Positions 36,924 to 46,532 are shown, counted from the first letter of the stretch. The stretch: 64,000 bases of DNA from RPQJ01 sp963793005 (GCA_963793005.1 CAWBYP010000002.1:1736001-1800000); one strand, 5' to 3'. The notes: generated by a model from the sequence alone, not told the origin. Translations and numbers: made by a program.

Positions 36924-36977
36924 GAGCCTATCCGGGGCGGATTCACGGCTGGCCTGTCCGCGTGCAATGATAGGCTC
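36924..36977. promoter_or_regulatory. Inverted repeat in the TIR / winged-helix divergent spacer
   Basis: GAGCCTATC (36924-36932) and GATAGGCTC (36969-36977) are exact 9-bp reverse complements with 36 nt between, 45 bp centre to centre or about four helical turns. They sit between the divergent TIR gene and the winged-helix regulator at 37043. An operator for that regulator is possible. The left arm lies close to the GGTTAAGCTA element. Confidence 0.45.
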
Positions 36978-37042
36978 GGCCCGATGGCGGTGCCCCGCTG
37001 GGCTGCCGGCGGGAGACGGAATTCCAAAACGGGGGGAACCGC

Positions 37043-39358
37043 ATGGCGCCTGTAGCGCCGGACCGGGAGACCTACCGCGTCGGCGATCTGATCGTCGACG
37101 TCGGTCTGCAGAGGGTGAGTGGCCCGGCCGGCGACATCGCTTTGCCGAAACTCTCATTCGACCTCCTGCTTGCGCTCGTCAGGCGCGCACCCGATTTCGT
37201 TACGAACGACGAAATTGCGTCCCTAGTCTGGCCGGACATCGTCGTATCCCCGGAGACGGTCACCAAGCGCGTCAACCTACTGCGTGAGGCGCTCGGCGAC
37301 AATTCGACAGGTCCGCGCTACGTAGCCGGCCTGCGCTCGCGCGGCTACCGAGTCCTCGCGCCGGTGGCGCGTGGGCACGAGGACAGCGCCCCGGCCGAAC
37401 CTTCCGGGTCCGCGCCGCCGCCACGTCCCGCCGGTAGCCGGCTTGCCGTTCTGGCGGCCGCGCTGGTGGCACTTGCTGCGCTCACCTGGTTGACCTTGAG
37501 CGTCCGGCACGGAACGCAAGTCGAGTCGAAGTCACCACCGAATCCGGTCGCGACAGCATCCGGTGCAACGGTGGCGGTACTGAAATTCGAGAATCTCAGT
37601 CGGGACCCGTCCGACGCCTACCTGGCCATCGGCGTGCCGGAAATGGTGCTCGAGCGGCTGTCGACGCTGTCGCAGTTGACGATCATCGCGCGAGGTTCGG
37701 CCTTCGGCGACCAGGGCCGAGCGCTCGGACCACAGGAGACCGGCCGGCTGCTCGGCGCCCAGTACCTGGTCGAGGGCAGCACCCAGCGGGAGGGCGACAG
37801 CCTGAGGGTGACTGCACGCCTTGTGGACGCACGATCCGGCACACTGGTGTGGTCGACGCACATCGACGATGACATTTCCGACATCTTCGCCATCCAGGAC
37901 GCCATCGCGACGCAGGTGGCGAATGAACTGCACGATCGAGTACCGAGACTCGCGCAACCGCGCAAGGCAAGTGGGCACGAACCCCCGATAGACGCCCAAC
38001 TCGAATTTCTGCAGGGCCGTGTGCTGCTCGGCCGAAACACGGTCCGCGATTCCGAAGCGGCAGCAGCGCACTTCGAAGCCGCAATTGCGCTCGATGCGAG
38101 CTTCGCGGCTGCGATGGCGGGGCTGTTCGAGGCGCGAATGCTGGCGGCCGACCGGCGACACAGTGATGTGGCTGCTGAACGGAAGCGCTGGCTGCCCCTG
38201 ATCCAGCAGGCACTGGAAATAGATCCTGCGTGCGGTGCCGCGTATGTCGCTCGTGCCACCTGGGGTGGCGGCGACGCCGCTGGACAGGACGTGGACTTCC
38301 GCCGAGGCGCGGAGCTCGACCCAAGCAACGGGCGCGGACTCGTTGCCTACTCCGAGTTTCTCGACAGGCAAGGCCGACACGATGAGGCATCACGGGTTCT
38401 CGACCGCGCGCTTCGCGTGGACCCGATGTCGCCGCGGGCGCACTTCAGGAAGGTCATGCAGGATTTCGGCACCAGGGGCGGCCTGGTGCTTGAGCCGGGC
38501 ATGAAGCGCGTTCTCGAGATCGACCCGAACTACCAGCCCGCGCTGCAACGCTACGCGAAGTATCGATGGGCGCTTCACGGCAGGCTCGCCGAGGCCGCGC
38601 AGGTCATCGAGCACGCGATCGATGTGGACCCGGAGAATCCATGGTCCCGGCAGACTGCTGCGGCGATCTACCTCGACCTCGGCGACGCAAACGCAGCGCG
38701 TGAGGTCGCGGCAGGCACGCCCAGCAGCCGCGATACCTCGCGGATCCTGCTGTCGATGTATTCCGGAGACTGGCGCGGGGCTGGCGAGGCGGCGTATTCA
38801 AAAGCAGGCCGCGAGTACAACCGGTACGAGAGCTGGGGGGTTCCGGAAGCGGTGCGGGACTATGCCCTCAAGGACGGAGATACGTCTCGCGCCGTTCGCT
38901 TCCTCGAGGATCGCTACGGCCTGCAGGCCGACGGGTCACTCGACATTTCGAATTTTCGCGCCGCTGTCTGCCTCGCGCAGCTCCTGCTGGCGTCCGGCCA
39001 GTCTGAGCGCGCGCAACAGCTGCTGGCGGAGTTGCCGGCCGCAATCGACGCATCCATTCCTTTGTACGGTCCTTACTACGCGATGCGTTCCAAGGCGTCA
39101 GCGCTGTTGCTCGCCGGTAACCGCGAGGCCGCGCTGGCTACGCTTGCTGAGTCGTTCCGCGCCGAGGACCTTACGCAGTGGTGGTACACGCTGGACCACG
39201 ATCCGCTGTGGCTTCCGTTGCACGACGAGCCGGAATTCAAGGCGCTCTCGGCCGAGGTTCGCGCCCGGGTCGGCCGTGAGCAGGCCGAACTCGACCAATT
39301 GCGGAAATCCGGAAAGATCGTGGCACGCGGCGCCGCCTCGAGGGAACGGCGACCTTGA
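37043..39358 (+). CDS. Winged-helix (OmpR/CadC-like) - TM - TolB/FlgO-like - TPR regulator
   Basis: The 771-residue protein has an N-terminal winged-helix DNA-binding domain (~10-108: 'LPKLSFDLLLALVRRAPDFVTNDEIASLVWPDIVVSPETVTKRVNLLREALGD...GYRVLAPV'), one transmembrane helix (~134-154), a TolB/FlgO-like segment (~170-285: 'VAVLKFENLSRDPSDAYLAIGVPEM', 'LVEGSTQREGDSLRVTARLVDARSG') and TPR-like repeats to the end. This is the CadC-like plan: a membrane-bound transcription factor with a sensor domain outside the cytoplasm. It is divergent from TIR copy 1, which shares the C-terminal architecture, and its stop codon overlaps the TonB-dependent receptor start. It may regulate that receptor. Confidence 0.88.
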   Translation: MAPVAPDRETYRVGDLIVDVGLQRVSGPAGDIALPKLSFDLLLALVRRAPDFVTNDEIASLVWPDIVVSPETVTKRVNLLREALGDNSTGPRYVAGLRSRGYRVLAPVARGHEDSAPAEPSGSAPPPRPAGSRLAVLAAALVALAALTWLTLSVRHGTQVESKSPPNPVATASGATVAVLKFENLSRDPSDAYLAIGVPEMVLERLSTLSQLTIIARGSAFGDQGRALGPQETGRLLGAQYLVEGSTQREGDSLRVTARLVDARSGTLVWSTHIDDDISDIFAIQDAIATQVANELHDRVPRLAQPRKASGHEPPIDAQLEFLQGRVLLGRNTVRDSEAAAAHFEAAIALDASFAAAMAGLFEARMLAADRRHSDVAAERKRWLPLIQQALEIDPACGAAYVARATWGGGDAAGQDVDFRRGAELDPSNGRGLVAYSEFLDRQGRHDEASRVLDRALRVDPMSPRAHFRKVMQDFGTRGGLVLEPGMKRVLEIDPNYQPALQRYAKYRWALHGRLAEAAQVIEHAIDVDPENPWSRQTAAAIYLDLGDANAAREVAAGTPSSRDTSRILLSMYSGDWRGAGEAAYSKAGREYNRYESWGVPEAVRDYALKDGDTSRAVRFLEDRYGLQADGSLDISNFRAAVCLAQLLLASGQSERAQQLLAELPAAIDASIPLYGPYYAMRSKASALLLAGNREAALATLAESFRAEDLTQWWYTLDHDPLWLPLHDEPEFKALSAEVRARVGREQAELDQLRKSGKIVARGAASRERRP

Positions 39359-41814
39359 GCGTCGCGGCTGCATTGCGCGTCGATGCCGGAGACGGCGGAT
39401 GGGTGTCGGCCTGCAGCTTCGTCGCATGCCTTGCAGTCTCGGTGGCGCATGCCTCGGACAACTCGCTCGAGGAGATCATCGTCACCGCGCGCAAAGTGCC
39501 AGAGTCCTATTTCACGGTGCCACTCGCCATCGATGTGCTGGCGCGCAGCGACATGATCGCTGGCTCGGTCGCCGACCTTGCGTCACTGGCTCGAATGGCG
39601 CCCGGCCTCTATTTCGAATCACTCTGGGGCGGGCAGGGATCCGCACCGGTGCTGCGCGGGCAGTCACAGCCGAGCACGGCGGGAGACAACGTCGGCGTGT
39701 TCGTGGATGGTGTCTACCAGGCCGAGCGGACCGCCATTGACGTGTCGCCACTCGACGTAGAACGCATCGAGGTCGTGCACGGGCCGCAGAGTACGCTCTT
39801 CGGTCATGCGACATTTGCAGGCGCCATCCATTACGTGCCCCGGCAACCGACCCGGGCATTCAGCTCCGGCATTGAGTTGGGAGGGGGCACGGACGACTAC
39901 TGGAGCGCCAGCGGCTTCCTGTCGGGTCCGCTGCCGGGAGGAACCCTGCTCGGGCGCCTCGCCGCCGGAACGCGAAATGCCTCCGGAACCTGGGCCAACG
40001 ACGCCAACGACCAGAGTCTCGGCGACCTCCATCGCGAATCAGTGGTCGGCACCCTGGCCACCTCAGGCCAGGAAGCCTGGACCGCCCGGCTGTCGGCCCG
40101 CTGGTCGCGAACGCGGGCTTCGCAGCCGGCTGAAACCCCCGTCGGTGCGGCTGCCTACAATTGTGGCGCTGTCGACCCGAAGTCGGGGACCTGGACGTAC
40201 TACTGCGGTTCGCTTCCAAAATCGCGAACATTCGACCTTTCCCCCGGCGTACCGGACAGCACGAACGAGGTTTCGCAGACCCTGCTCGCGATCAAATGGG
40301 ATGGCGGGCCGATCGACCTTGAGAGCGACACCAGCTATTACCGCGGTTCCAGCAAAGCGTACCGGGACTTCGACGCGAGCAGTTCCGGCGAGACCTTTGG
40401 TGTCTGCACTTCATTGGTGAACTGCCCTCGCGCGCAATCTCCGCCACAGTCCGTCAATCGGCTGGTGCGGGTGAACTCGGTTTCCGAGCAGTCGCCCGAG
40501 ACCGAGGAGTGGGACCAGGAATTCCGACTGCGCGGGCGCGGCGGCGAAGTGCTGGACTGGATGCTCGGCCTGACCGGCTATGTGACACGGCAGAGGGACC
40601 AGGCACGGATCGGCTTTGCGCAGGGCGACCTGTCGAGCGAAGAGTACCTGACAGTGCTGCTCCCACTCACCCCTTTTCTCACGGGACCCGTAGCGCGCGC
40701 GAATCGCGCGCTGGTCGATGATCCCGATCACGAGCAGGTGCTTCAGCTGAAATCCGAGACCAAACGCCGCAATCTTGCGATCTTTGGAGCACTCGACTAT
40801 CGCCTGTCTGGTCAGGTTGGGCTGCGTGCGGAGCTTCGCTCGACCTGGGAGCGAGTTTCGCTCGACAGCCGATATGCGAATTTCACCCCGAGTTTCGGCA
40901 AGTCCGTGCCAACGCAACGCTTCAGTGACGTCACGCCGCGTTTCAGCATCGATTACCAGCCGGTGGCGAGCGCGCTGGTCTATGCGTCCGCCGCGAAAGG
41001 ATCGCGATCCGGAGGCATCAACCCGATACCCGACCTGCTTTCCCAGGAGCAGACCTACCAGCCGGAGTACAACTGGACCTACGAGATCGGTGGCCGCTAT
41101 CGCGACCCGGATGAGCGCTGGTCGGGTGGTGCAACCCTCTACTACATCGACTGGCACGACACACAGCTGCTTGGATACCCGCAGACTCCGGGTGTTTCCA
41201 ACCTGATCACGCGCAATACGGCTGGCGTGAATACGCAAGGTATCGAGATCACTCTTGCGTCGCGGCTGCACCCGTTGCTCACCTTGCAGGGCGCATTTTC
41301 CTACGCAGATCCCGAATTCAAGTCAGGTAGCGACGACCCCGGATCGAGCCCCTTCTGCGGCCTCAGCGCCAGCAACCAGGTGTCTTCGTTTTGTCGAGTG
41401 GGTCCGGCGCGCAGCCCGAACTCTCCGCCGGGAACCTACGTTCCCTACATCGACGGAAACCAGCTGCAGCGCGCTCCGCGTGAGCAGTGGCAGGTCGGAT
41501 TGCGGTCGGACCTTCCGGCCACGAGTTCCAATTGGCTGGTATCCGCGGCGATGGACGTAAGCTACCAGGGCGACGTATACGATCGAGCGATCAATGGCGC
41601 GAAGTATGGCGAACGTACCCTGCTCTCCGGCCGGATCGGCGCAAGCCGAGGTCCATGGACGGTCGAGCTCTGGGGGACGAACCTGACGGACGAGAACTAC
41701 GTTCGCGCGGTGTCGTCGAGGGGCCCGGCGTATTATCCAGTCTCGCCGCGACCCCTCGATCTCGTTTATGGTGAAGGTCGACGCATCGGGCTCACACTCA
41801 GGTACGAGCAGTAA
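39355..41814 (+). CDS. TonB-dependent outer-membrane receptor
   Basis: The 819-residue protein starts at TTG 39355, giving a TTGA overlap with the regulator's stop. A weak signal stretch (~12-33, 'GWVSACSFVACLAVSVAHA') precedes the TonB box 'LEEIIVTARK'. The plug domain follows ('LASLARMAPGLYFESLWGGQGSAPVLRGQ', 'VFVDGVYQAERTAIDVSPLDVERIEVVHGPQSTLFG') and then a long beta-barrel ending '..RRIGLTLRYEQ'. It imports a substrate using TonB energy; the substrate is unknown, and there is no neighbouring catabolic gene set. The 3' end overlaps the convergent surface-protein gene by 17 bp. Confidence 0.92.
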   Translation: MSVAAALRVDAGDGGWVSACSFVACLAVSVAHASDNSLEEIIVTARKVPESYFTVPLAIDVLARSDMIAGSVADLASLARMAPGLYFESLWGGQGSAPVLRGQSQPSTAGDNVGVFVDGVYQAERTAIDVSPLDVERIEVVHGPQSTLFGHATFAGAIHYVPRQPTRAFSSGIELGGGTDDYWSASGFLSGPLPGGTLLGRLAAGTRNASGTWANDANDQSLGDLHRESVVGTLATSGQEAWTARLSARWSRTRASQPAETPVGAAAYNCGAVDPKSGTWTYYCGSLPKSRTFDLSPGVPDSTNEVSQTLLAIKWDGGPIDLESDTSYYRGSSKAYRDFDASSSGETFGVCTSLVNCPRAQSPPQSVNRLVRVNSVSEQSPETEEWDQEFRLRGRGGEVLDWMLGLTGYVTRQRDQARIGFAQGDLSSEEYLTVLLPLTPFLTGPVARANRALVDDPDHEQVLQLKSETKRRNLAIFGALDYRLSGQVGLRAELRSTWERVSLDSRYANFTPSFGKSVPTQRFSDVTPRFSIDYQPVASALVYASAAKGSRSGGINPIPDLLSQEQTYQPEYNWTYEIGGRYRDPDERWSGGATLYYIDWHDTQLLGYPQTPGVSNLITRNTAGVNTQGIEITLASRLHPLLTLQGAFSYADPEFKSGSDDPGSSPFCGLSASNQVSSFCRVGPARSPNSPPGTYVPYIDGNQLQRAPREQWQVGLRSDLPATSSNWLVSAAMDVSYQGDVYDRAINGAKYGERTLLSGRIGASRGPWTVELWGTNLTDENYVRAVSSRGPAYYPVSPRPLDLVYGEGRRIGLTLRYEQ

Positions 41815-43540
41815 GGCCGCGGCGACGCGCCATCCCGCGACCCAGATTGACTGCGACAAATGCGAGCAGCAGGCTGAGCCAATCCATCGCACCGCCGCCC
41901 CCGCCATGACCTCCACTCGCCGGCGGGGAAGTGTAGTCGACCGTCACGCGTGTCGTGTCGCTGGCGATCCACGTGCTGGCGTTGAGGACCTCGAACCTCA
42001 CCATGATGTACTTGAAACCCTTGGCGGGACCTTGATTGTGTAAAGGAATGTTGATGGTCCGGTCGGAAGTATCGCCATCCGCCCAGTCGAGTTCGCCGGA
42101 CACCGCGTCGAAGTCGGCGCCGGGCGTCGCGTAGTCCCCGTCAGCGGGCAATTCGTTGGTGCCGGACGTCCAGTATCGAACCCGTACTTCGCCATCCGAC
42201 CCGGCGCCGCGGTAGACGTGCAATGTCGCCGCCCCTGCCTTGGCGTTGAAGGTCTGCGGACTAACTACTCCGAGCACGCCGGGACTCGGAGCGTCCTGCC
42301 CCAGGAGGCGGAATGCGTAGTTGCCGGTCGCGACCATGGTGCTGCCGTCCGCGAGGCCAAGCGGGCGACCCGTGGTTGAAACAAGACCGAAATTCTCGGC
42401 GCCGCCGGCGCCGAAACTGCCATCCGGCCCTGAATTCGCCCCACCGGCGAAGTACCGATGCAAATCTATCCTTGTGTTGAATGCCGTCCAGAAATGGATG
42501 TACTGGCCGTCAGCGCTGGCAAAAAAGGGACCGCCAGGGTTGTAATACAGCAGGCCGACGGCGCCCAGAGTTACTTCACCAGTCGCATCGCCGGGGTTAT
42601 TCGGCGGCGGGTATTGGAAGCTCAGATCCGGCGAGCCGTCCGCCAGGAGTTTCACGAGGGTATGCCCCCCGTCGCCCGACCTCCGCCACGCGATCCAGCC
42701 TCCGTCGGGAAGCAGGCCTCCCACGTTAAAGACAAGGTCAGATACCGCACTTGGAGGACAGGCCGTGGCGGCGCCGGAACTGTCGAAGCAGGACACTGGG
42801 TACGTTCTGACGACGAACAGTCCGTTGGAGAGAAAATGCAAGTCGGTGCCGTCCATCCAATCGATGGGATCCGTCGGCACGGAAACGCTTCCCAGGGCTC
42901 CGAAGGCCGCGTCCAGGGTACCGTCCTGCAGCAGTCGGACCAGCACCAGGCGATCGAGGATGTAAAAGTTGTCGACAGCGTGTCGAGCGATCAGAATCAC
43001 GGGCTTCCCGTCTGGCTGGACTTCCAGGATCGGATCACGCGAGCCATCGGGTGCAATGTCGACGCTGGCCACGCCGTTGGTACCAAACGTCGGGTCCGGC
43101 ATGCCGTCCGTTCCGAGCTTCAGGATCGCGAACTCGGTGCCACCCGTTCCTGCGCGCGAAAGCACCGCCAACCACTTGCCTTGCCCGGTCCGCTGCCACG
43201 AAATGCCAGGCCTGTATTCCGCGGGCCACGGTTGAACGCCGCCGGAACCGAAAGACGGGTCGGGTATCCCGTTGGCGTCCGCGCGACTGTAACCACCGTC
43301 GACCTGGTAAATGACGCTGCCATCGTTGAGGACGGCAATGACCACCGTGCCACCGTAGCTGGAGGGCACGAAGCGCCCGTGGACGCCGTAGCTCGGGTCG
43401 ACGTCCCCAACCCTCGCCTCGGCACCGGATGCCAATGTGGCCCCAGCGAGGGCGACGAGCATGGTAATGAACGGGACTCGACCGGCCCGCGCGGCGCGGG
43501 CAGTCGCTGTTGCGGTGAACAGGTCAATGAAAGCGCACAT
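41798..43540 (-). CDS. Delta-60 repeat / Calx-beta surface protein with GlyGly-CTERM-like tail
   Basis: The 580-residue protein has an N-terminal signal region (~22-42, 'VPFITMLVALAGATLASGAEA'). It has several delta-60-type units ('ARVGDVDPSYGVHGRF', 'GIPDPSFGSGGVQPW', 'GMPDPTFGTNGVASV'), and ~465-555 reads as a Calx-beta-like domain ('ATLHVYRGAGSDGEVRVRYWTSG', 'PGADFDAVSGELDWADGDTSDRTINIPL'). The C-terminus 'SGGHGGGGGAMDWLSLLLAF' followed by 'RGMARRR' is a Gly-rich linker, a membrane helix and a basic tail, as in GlyGly-CTERM proteins anchored and cut by rhombosortase. No rhombosortase is in the window. It is probably a secreted or surface protein. Confidence 0.85.
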   Translation of the reverse strand: MCAFIDLFTATATARAARAGRVPFITMLVALAGATLASGAEARVGDVDPSYGVHGRFVPSSYGGTVVIAVLNDGSVIYQVDGGYSRADANGIPDPSFGSGGVQPWPAEYRPGISWQRTGQGKWLAVLSRAGTGGTEFAILKLGTDGMPDPTFGTNGVASVDIAPDGSRDPILEVQPDGKPVILIARHAVDNFYILDRLVLVRLLQDGTLDAAFGALGSVSVPTDPIDWMDGTDLHFLSNGLFVVRTYPVSCFDSSGAATACPPSAVSDLVFNVGGLLPDGGWIAWRRSGDGGHTLVKLLADGSPDLSFQYPPPNNPGDATGEVTLGAVGLLYYNPGGPFFASADGQYIHFWTAFNTRIDLHRYFAGGANSGPDGSFGAGGAENFGLVSTTGRPLGLADGSTMVATGNYAFRLLGQDAPSPGVLGVVSPQTFNAKAGAATLHVYRGAGSDGEVRVRYWTSGTNELPADGDYATPGADFDAVSGELDWADGDTSDRTINIPLHNQGPAKGFKYIMVRFEVLNASTWIASDTTRVTVDYTSPPASGGHGGGGGAMDWLSLLLAFVAVNLGRGMARRRGLTART

Positions 43541-43712
43541 CGTGTCTTTCCTCCATGGTCAGGACCGGCCGCGCCTGAGCGGCGCAGCCTGGCACCATGG
43601 TTGGCGCACCACGCTTTGTGTGCATGAAGGCCCCCGGACGATTTCCGGAAGATTGGAGGAAGAGTGACGGCAGGAACGAATTCGCCGGGCCAGACCGGTT
43701 TCTGCCCGCCGG
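43541..43712. other. Spacer upstream of the surface-protein gene
   Basis: The bases just upstream of the surface-protein start (43541-43712) hold no clear promoter or terminator that I could read. Together with the small frame that follows, the gap between the surface-protein gene and the MscS-type gene is 374 bp. Confidence 0.4.
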
Positions 43713-43859
43713 CTACCTGCGACGGGTCAGGTGCGGCCGATCGTCGAAGCTCATGAACGGACGGACGGCGAGATACTCGGGTCCGACGTGCGCCGCCTCC
43801 AGCGAGCCGCTCGCGGCCAGCAGCACCCCCGTGTTCAGCAGGCCTGCTTCAACCAGCAT
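43713..43859 (-). CDS. Possible 48-aa small protein or gene remnant
   Basis: An ATG at 43859 opens a 48-codon frame to a TAG at 43713-43715 on the minus strand. The product ('MLVEAGLLNTGVLLAASGSL...') has strong coding-like third-position GC (ctg, gcc, gtg, ctc). Its frame continues open upstream (ARQGREHRRYPARQLL) to a TGA, but with no start codon. It could be a real small protein or the 3' remnant of a decayed gene. I do not recognise it. It is downstream of the MscS-type gene. Confidence 0.35.
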   Translation of the reverse strand: MLVEAGLLNTGVLLAASGSLEAAHVGPEYLAVRPFMSFDDRPHLTRRR

Positions 43860-43914
43860 GAGCAGCTGGCGTGCCGGGTACCGGCGATGCTCCCGGCCTT
43901 GCCTCGCAGCGGCT

Positions 43915-46368
43915 TCACGCGCGAGGCGTCAGTTGCGCGCCCGCTTCCGGCGACACGCTGCGCACGTGCAGGTCGTGCTGTGGGAACGGTATCTCGATAC
44001 CCGCGTCCTTCAGCGCGTCGTTCACCCGCACTGTGAGCGCGCTCTTGACGATCACCGACTCGAAGTAGTCGCTGACCCACGCGCGCACGAGGAAGTCGAG
44101 TGAACTCGCCCCGAAGCCGACGAAAACAGCCATGGGCGGTGGGTCACGCAGGACGGCAGGAGTGGACCTGGCAACCTCCTCGAGCAGCGCGAGCACTCGG
44201 TGCGGGTCGGTGCCGTAGGCTACGCCGACACTCACCTCGAGACGGCGGGACGTGTTGCTCAGCGTCCAGTTGATCAGCTTCTCGGAGAGCAACGTGCCAT
44301 TCGGCACCACGACCTCGGCTCCCTCGAAGGTCGTGAGCGTGGTGGCACGCATGCCGATGTTGAGAACCTTGCCAGAGACGCCCGACACGTCGATCACGTC
44401 GCCGGGCTGTATCGGACGCTCGAATATCAGGATCAGGCCGGAGACGAAATTCTTGACCACGTCCTGAAGGCCAAAACCAATGCCGACACCCAGTGCGCCG
44501 ACCACGAACGCCAGCTCGCTCACATGGAATCCGGCGGCGGCAAGCGCGGTCATGATTCCTGCAATCAGGACGCCGTAATAGGTGAGTGTTGATACGCTGT
44601 TACCGACGCCGCGCGGCAATTCCATTTTCGGCAGCACTTCGTCGCGCAGCACGACTCGAATGGTCCTGGCGAGCCAGAACGCCACCCACACTGAGAACAC
44701 GAACAGCAGCACGCTGCCGAGAGTCAAAGATATTTCGCCGATCGAGATCGGGTGTGTCAGGACGGCTTTGATCGATTGCGCGATCGGACGGTAGACGCGG
44801 AACTGGTTGAGCACTATCCCGACCCAGGAGACCAGGGCGACCACGTTTACGAGCCGACCGATCGAGTTCAGCAGCGGCCCTCCGTGCTGTTGAACGAGAT
44901 GGAATCGCGTCATACCCTGGCGCGCCAGCAGCAGCGCGATGATCGCGTTCAGCACCGACGCGCCCGCGTAGAGGGCAAGGCCGAGGTAGCCGCTGGTCAG
45001 GACGCCGTACGTCAGCATTTCAGCCAGCGAGACATTGCCCAGCAGATTTGCAATCAGGGCCGAGGCCAGGGCCGCCACCGACAGCCAGCCGAAGGCCCGC
45101 ACGGTCTTGAACTGCATCGGCTGAGCGTTACCCCTGTCGCGGCCGCCGCGTAGCAGCAGCCACAGCACGGACCCCAGAGTAAGCAGCCCCATCGTCAGCA
45201 GGTACAAGCGGTGCAACAGCGGCACGCCCACGAAAATGAAACTCAGCTGGGAGAGCAGGTAGAGCCCGGTGGCGATGTACGGCCAGGGCCCCAGCACGGC
45301 GAACACCTTGCGAGGCAGCAGTCGCAGCACTGGGACCAGCGCCAGCAGCAGCGCCGCCTGGTGCCGGATGATCGGCGCATGTGGCTCGAAGAAAAGCACG
45401 CCGACCATCACCACTACGACCCACGATGAGATCGGGCGCAACAGTGCCTGCACCGACGACTTCATTTCCGGGTCGTCGGACACCAGTTTTCGTGTACGGC
45501 GACTGATCCAGATCGTGAGCGGCAGCAGCAGCAGCGCGGCGATGTGCAGTGCCCGCAGCTTCTCCCTGTACGCAGCAGAGTACTCGGTACTGAAGTCACT
45601 CTCGATCTGCAGCCCCATCCGCAGCGAGTTCAATCCGAGCGAGGACGGCCGTCCGACAGTCCAGGCCTCCCAGAGCGGCGGCGAATCGATCGTGTACAGA
45701 CGACGGTCGATGTAGTCGATCGCTGAAGCCACAGCCTTGGTGCCCGAATCGATCTCCTGCAGCAGCGCATTGCCGCGCCGGGCAATATTCAGCTGGTTAT
45801 CCAAGGGAGCCGACAGCATCTTCTCGGCGAGCGTGATCTGCGTGAGCATCGAATCCACGCGGCCCACCATGGCCGGGGCGAGGACTCCGGCGGCCGCGCG
45901 AGTCGCGTCCCAGACGGCCCGTTTCCTGCCAAGATCCGCTGCGGCCTCGGAATAATTCGCTGTGACACGCTGCAGCTGCCCACGCCAGGCAGCAAGCTGG
46001 GTGTCGTAGAACATCCAGTGTCGCTCGAGGCTTTCCAGCCGGATCGCAGGCAGGGTCCTCAACTCTTCCTTCTTGAAGGTCGCGGACAACTTTTCGACGC
46101 CGGCCGCCAGCGCATCGAGCTGCGGGACCAGCTTGTTCGCTGGATCGGGCTGTCGCACCAGGGCGAGCTTCTCTTCAATGAAGCGCTCGTCGCTGTCGGC
46201 CTGTATCAAAATCTCGGCAGGTGCGATCGCCTCGACCGCAGCAGCGACCGGAGCGGCGGATGCTGCCGAAGCCTTCGGGTCGCCTTCGGGCGCGCCGACG
46301 GCCTCGAACCCGGCCAGCATTGAGAGGGTCAGCAACAGGCTGGCGATAAGACGATGGGGACGTCGCAT
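43915..46368 (-). CDS. MscS-family mechanosensitive channel, large (MscK/MscM-like)
   Basis: The start is ATG 46368 ('MRRPHRLIASLLLTLSMLAGF'); upstream codons to 46518 are not signal-like. The 817-residue protein has a signal peptide (~1-25), a long periplasmic helical region (~60-270), about 10 transmembrane helices, and the C-terminal MscS core: pore-lining 'VSELAFVVGALGVGIGFGLQDVVKNFVSGLILIFERPIQPGD', the Sm-like 'TTLTTFEGAEVVVPNGTLLSEKLINWT' and the ferredoxin-like tail ending 'GIEIPFPQHDLHVRS'. It should release solutes on hypo-osmotic stress. It is divergent from the DedA gene. Confidence 0.93.
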   Translation of the reverse strand: MRRPHRLIASLLLTLSMLAGFEAVGAPEGDPKASAASAAPVAAAVEAIAPAEILIQADSDERFIEEKLALVRQPDPANKLVPQLDALAAGVEKLSATFKKEELRTLPAIRLESLERHWMFYDTQLAAWRGQLQRVTANYSEAAADLGRKRAVWDATRAAAGVLAPAMVGRVDSMLTQITLAEKMLSAPLDNQLNIARRGNALLQEIDSGTKAVASAIDYIDRRLYTIDSPPLWEAWTVGRPSSLGLNSLRMGLQIESDFSTEYSAAYREKLRALHIAALLLLPLTIWISRRTRKLVSDDPEMKSSVQALLRPISSWVVVVMVGVLFFEPHAPIIRHQAALLLALVPVLRLLPRKVFAVLGPWPYIATGLYLLSQLSFIFVGVPLLHRLYLLTMGLLTLGSVLWLLLRGGRDRGNAQPMQFKTVRAFGWLSVAALASALIANLLGNVSLAEMLTYGVLTSGYLGLALYAGASVLNAIIALLLARQGMTRFHLVQQHGGPLLNSIGRLVNVVALVSWVGIVLNQFRVYRPIAQSIKAVLTHPISIGEISLTLGSVLLFVFSVWVAFWLARTIRVVLRDEVLPKMELPRGVGNSVSTLTYYGVLIAGIMTALAAAGFHVSELAFVVGALGVGIGFGLQDVVKNFVSGLILIFERPIQPGDVIDVSGVSGKVLNIGMRATTLTTFEGAEVVVPNGTLLSEKLINWTLSNTSRRLEVSVGVAYGTDPHRVLALLEEVARSTPAVLRDPPPMAVFVGFGASSLDFLVRAWVSDYFESVIVKSALTVRVNDALKDAGIEIPFPQHDLHVRSVSPEAGAQLTPRA

Positions 46369-46532
46369 TGATGGCGATCCGGGGTCGGGGACTGAGGTGG
46401 GCCTGCATTGTCGCATCACCGACCCTGGTCTGACACCGCGATCCTTCCGCTGCCGCAGCCCCGCAATCTGGCAGAATGCCGTGCCGCCACTCGCGCCTCT
46501 GCGCACCGGCACCTGCAACGGACATCCCGCAG

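Noticed and set aside
36852..37042. A gene in the TIR/winged-helix spacer
   Set aside because: Only short frames without start signals; the inverted repeat and the shared 10-mer explain the structure better.
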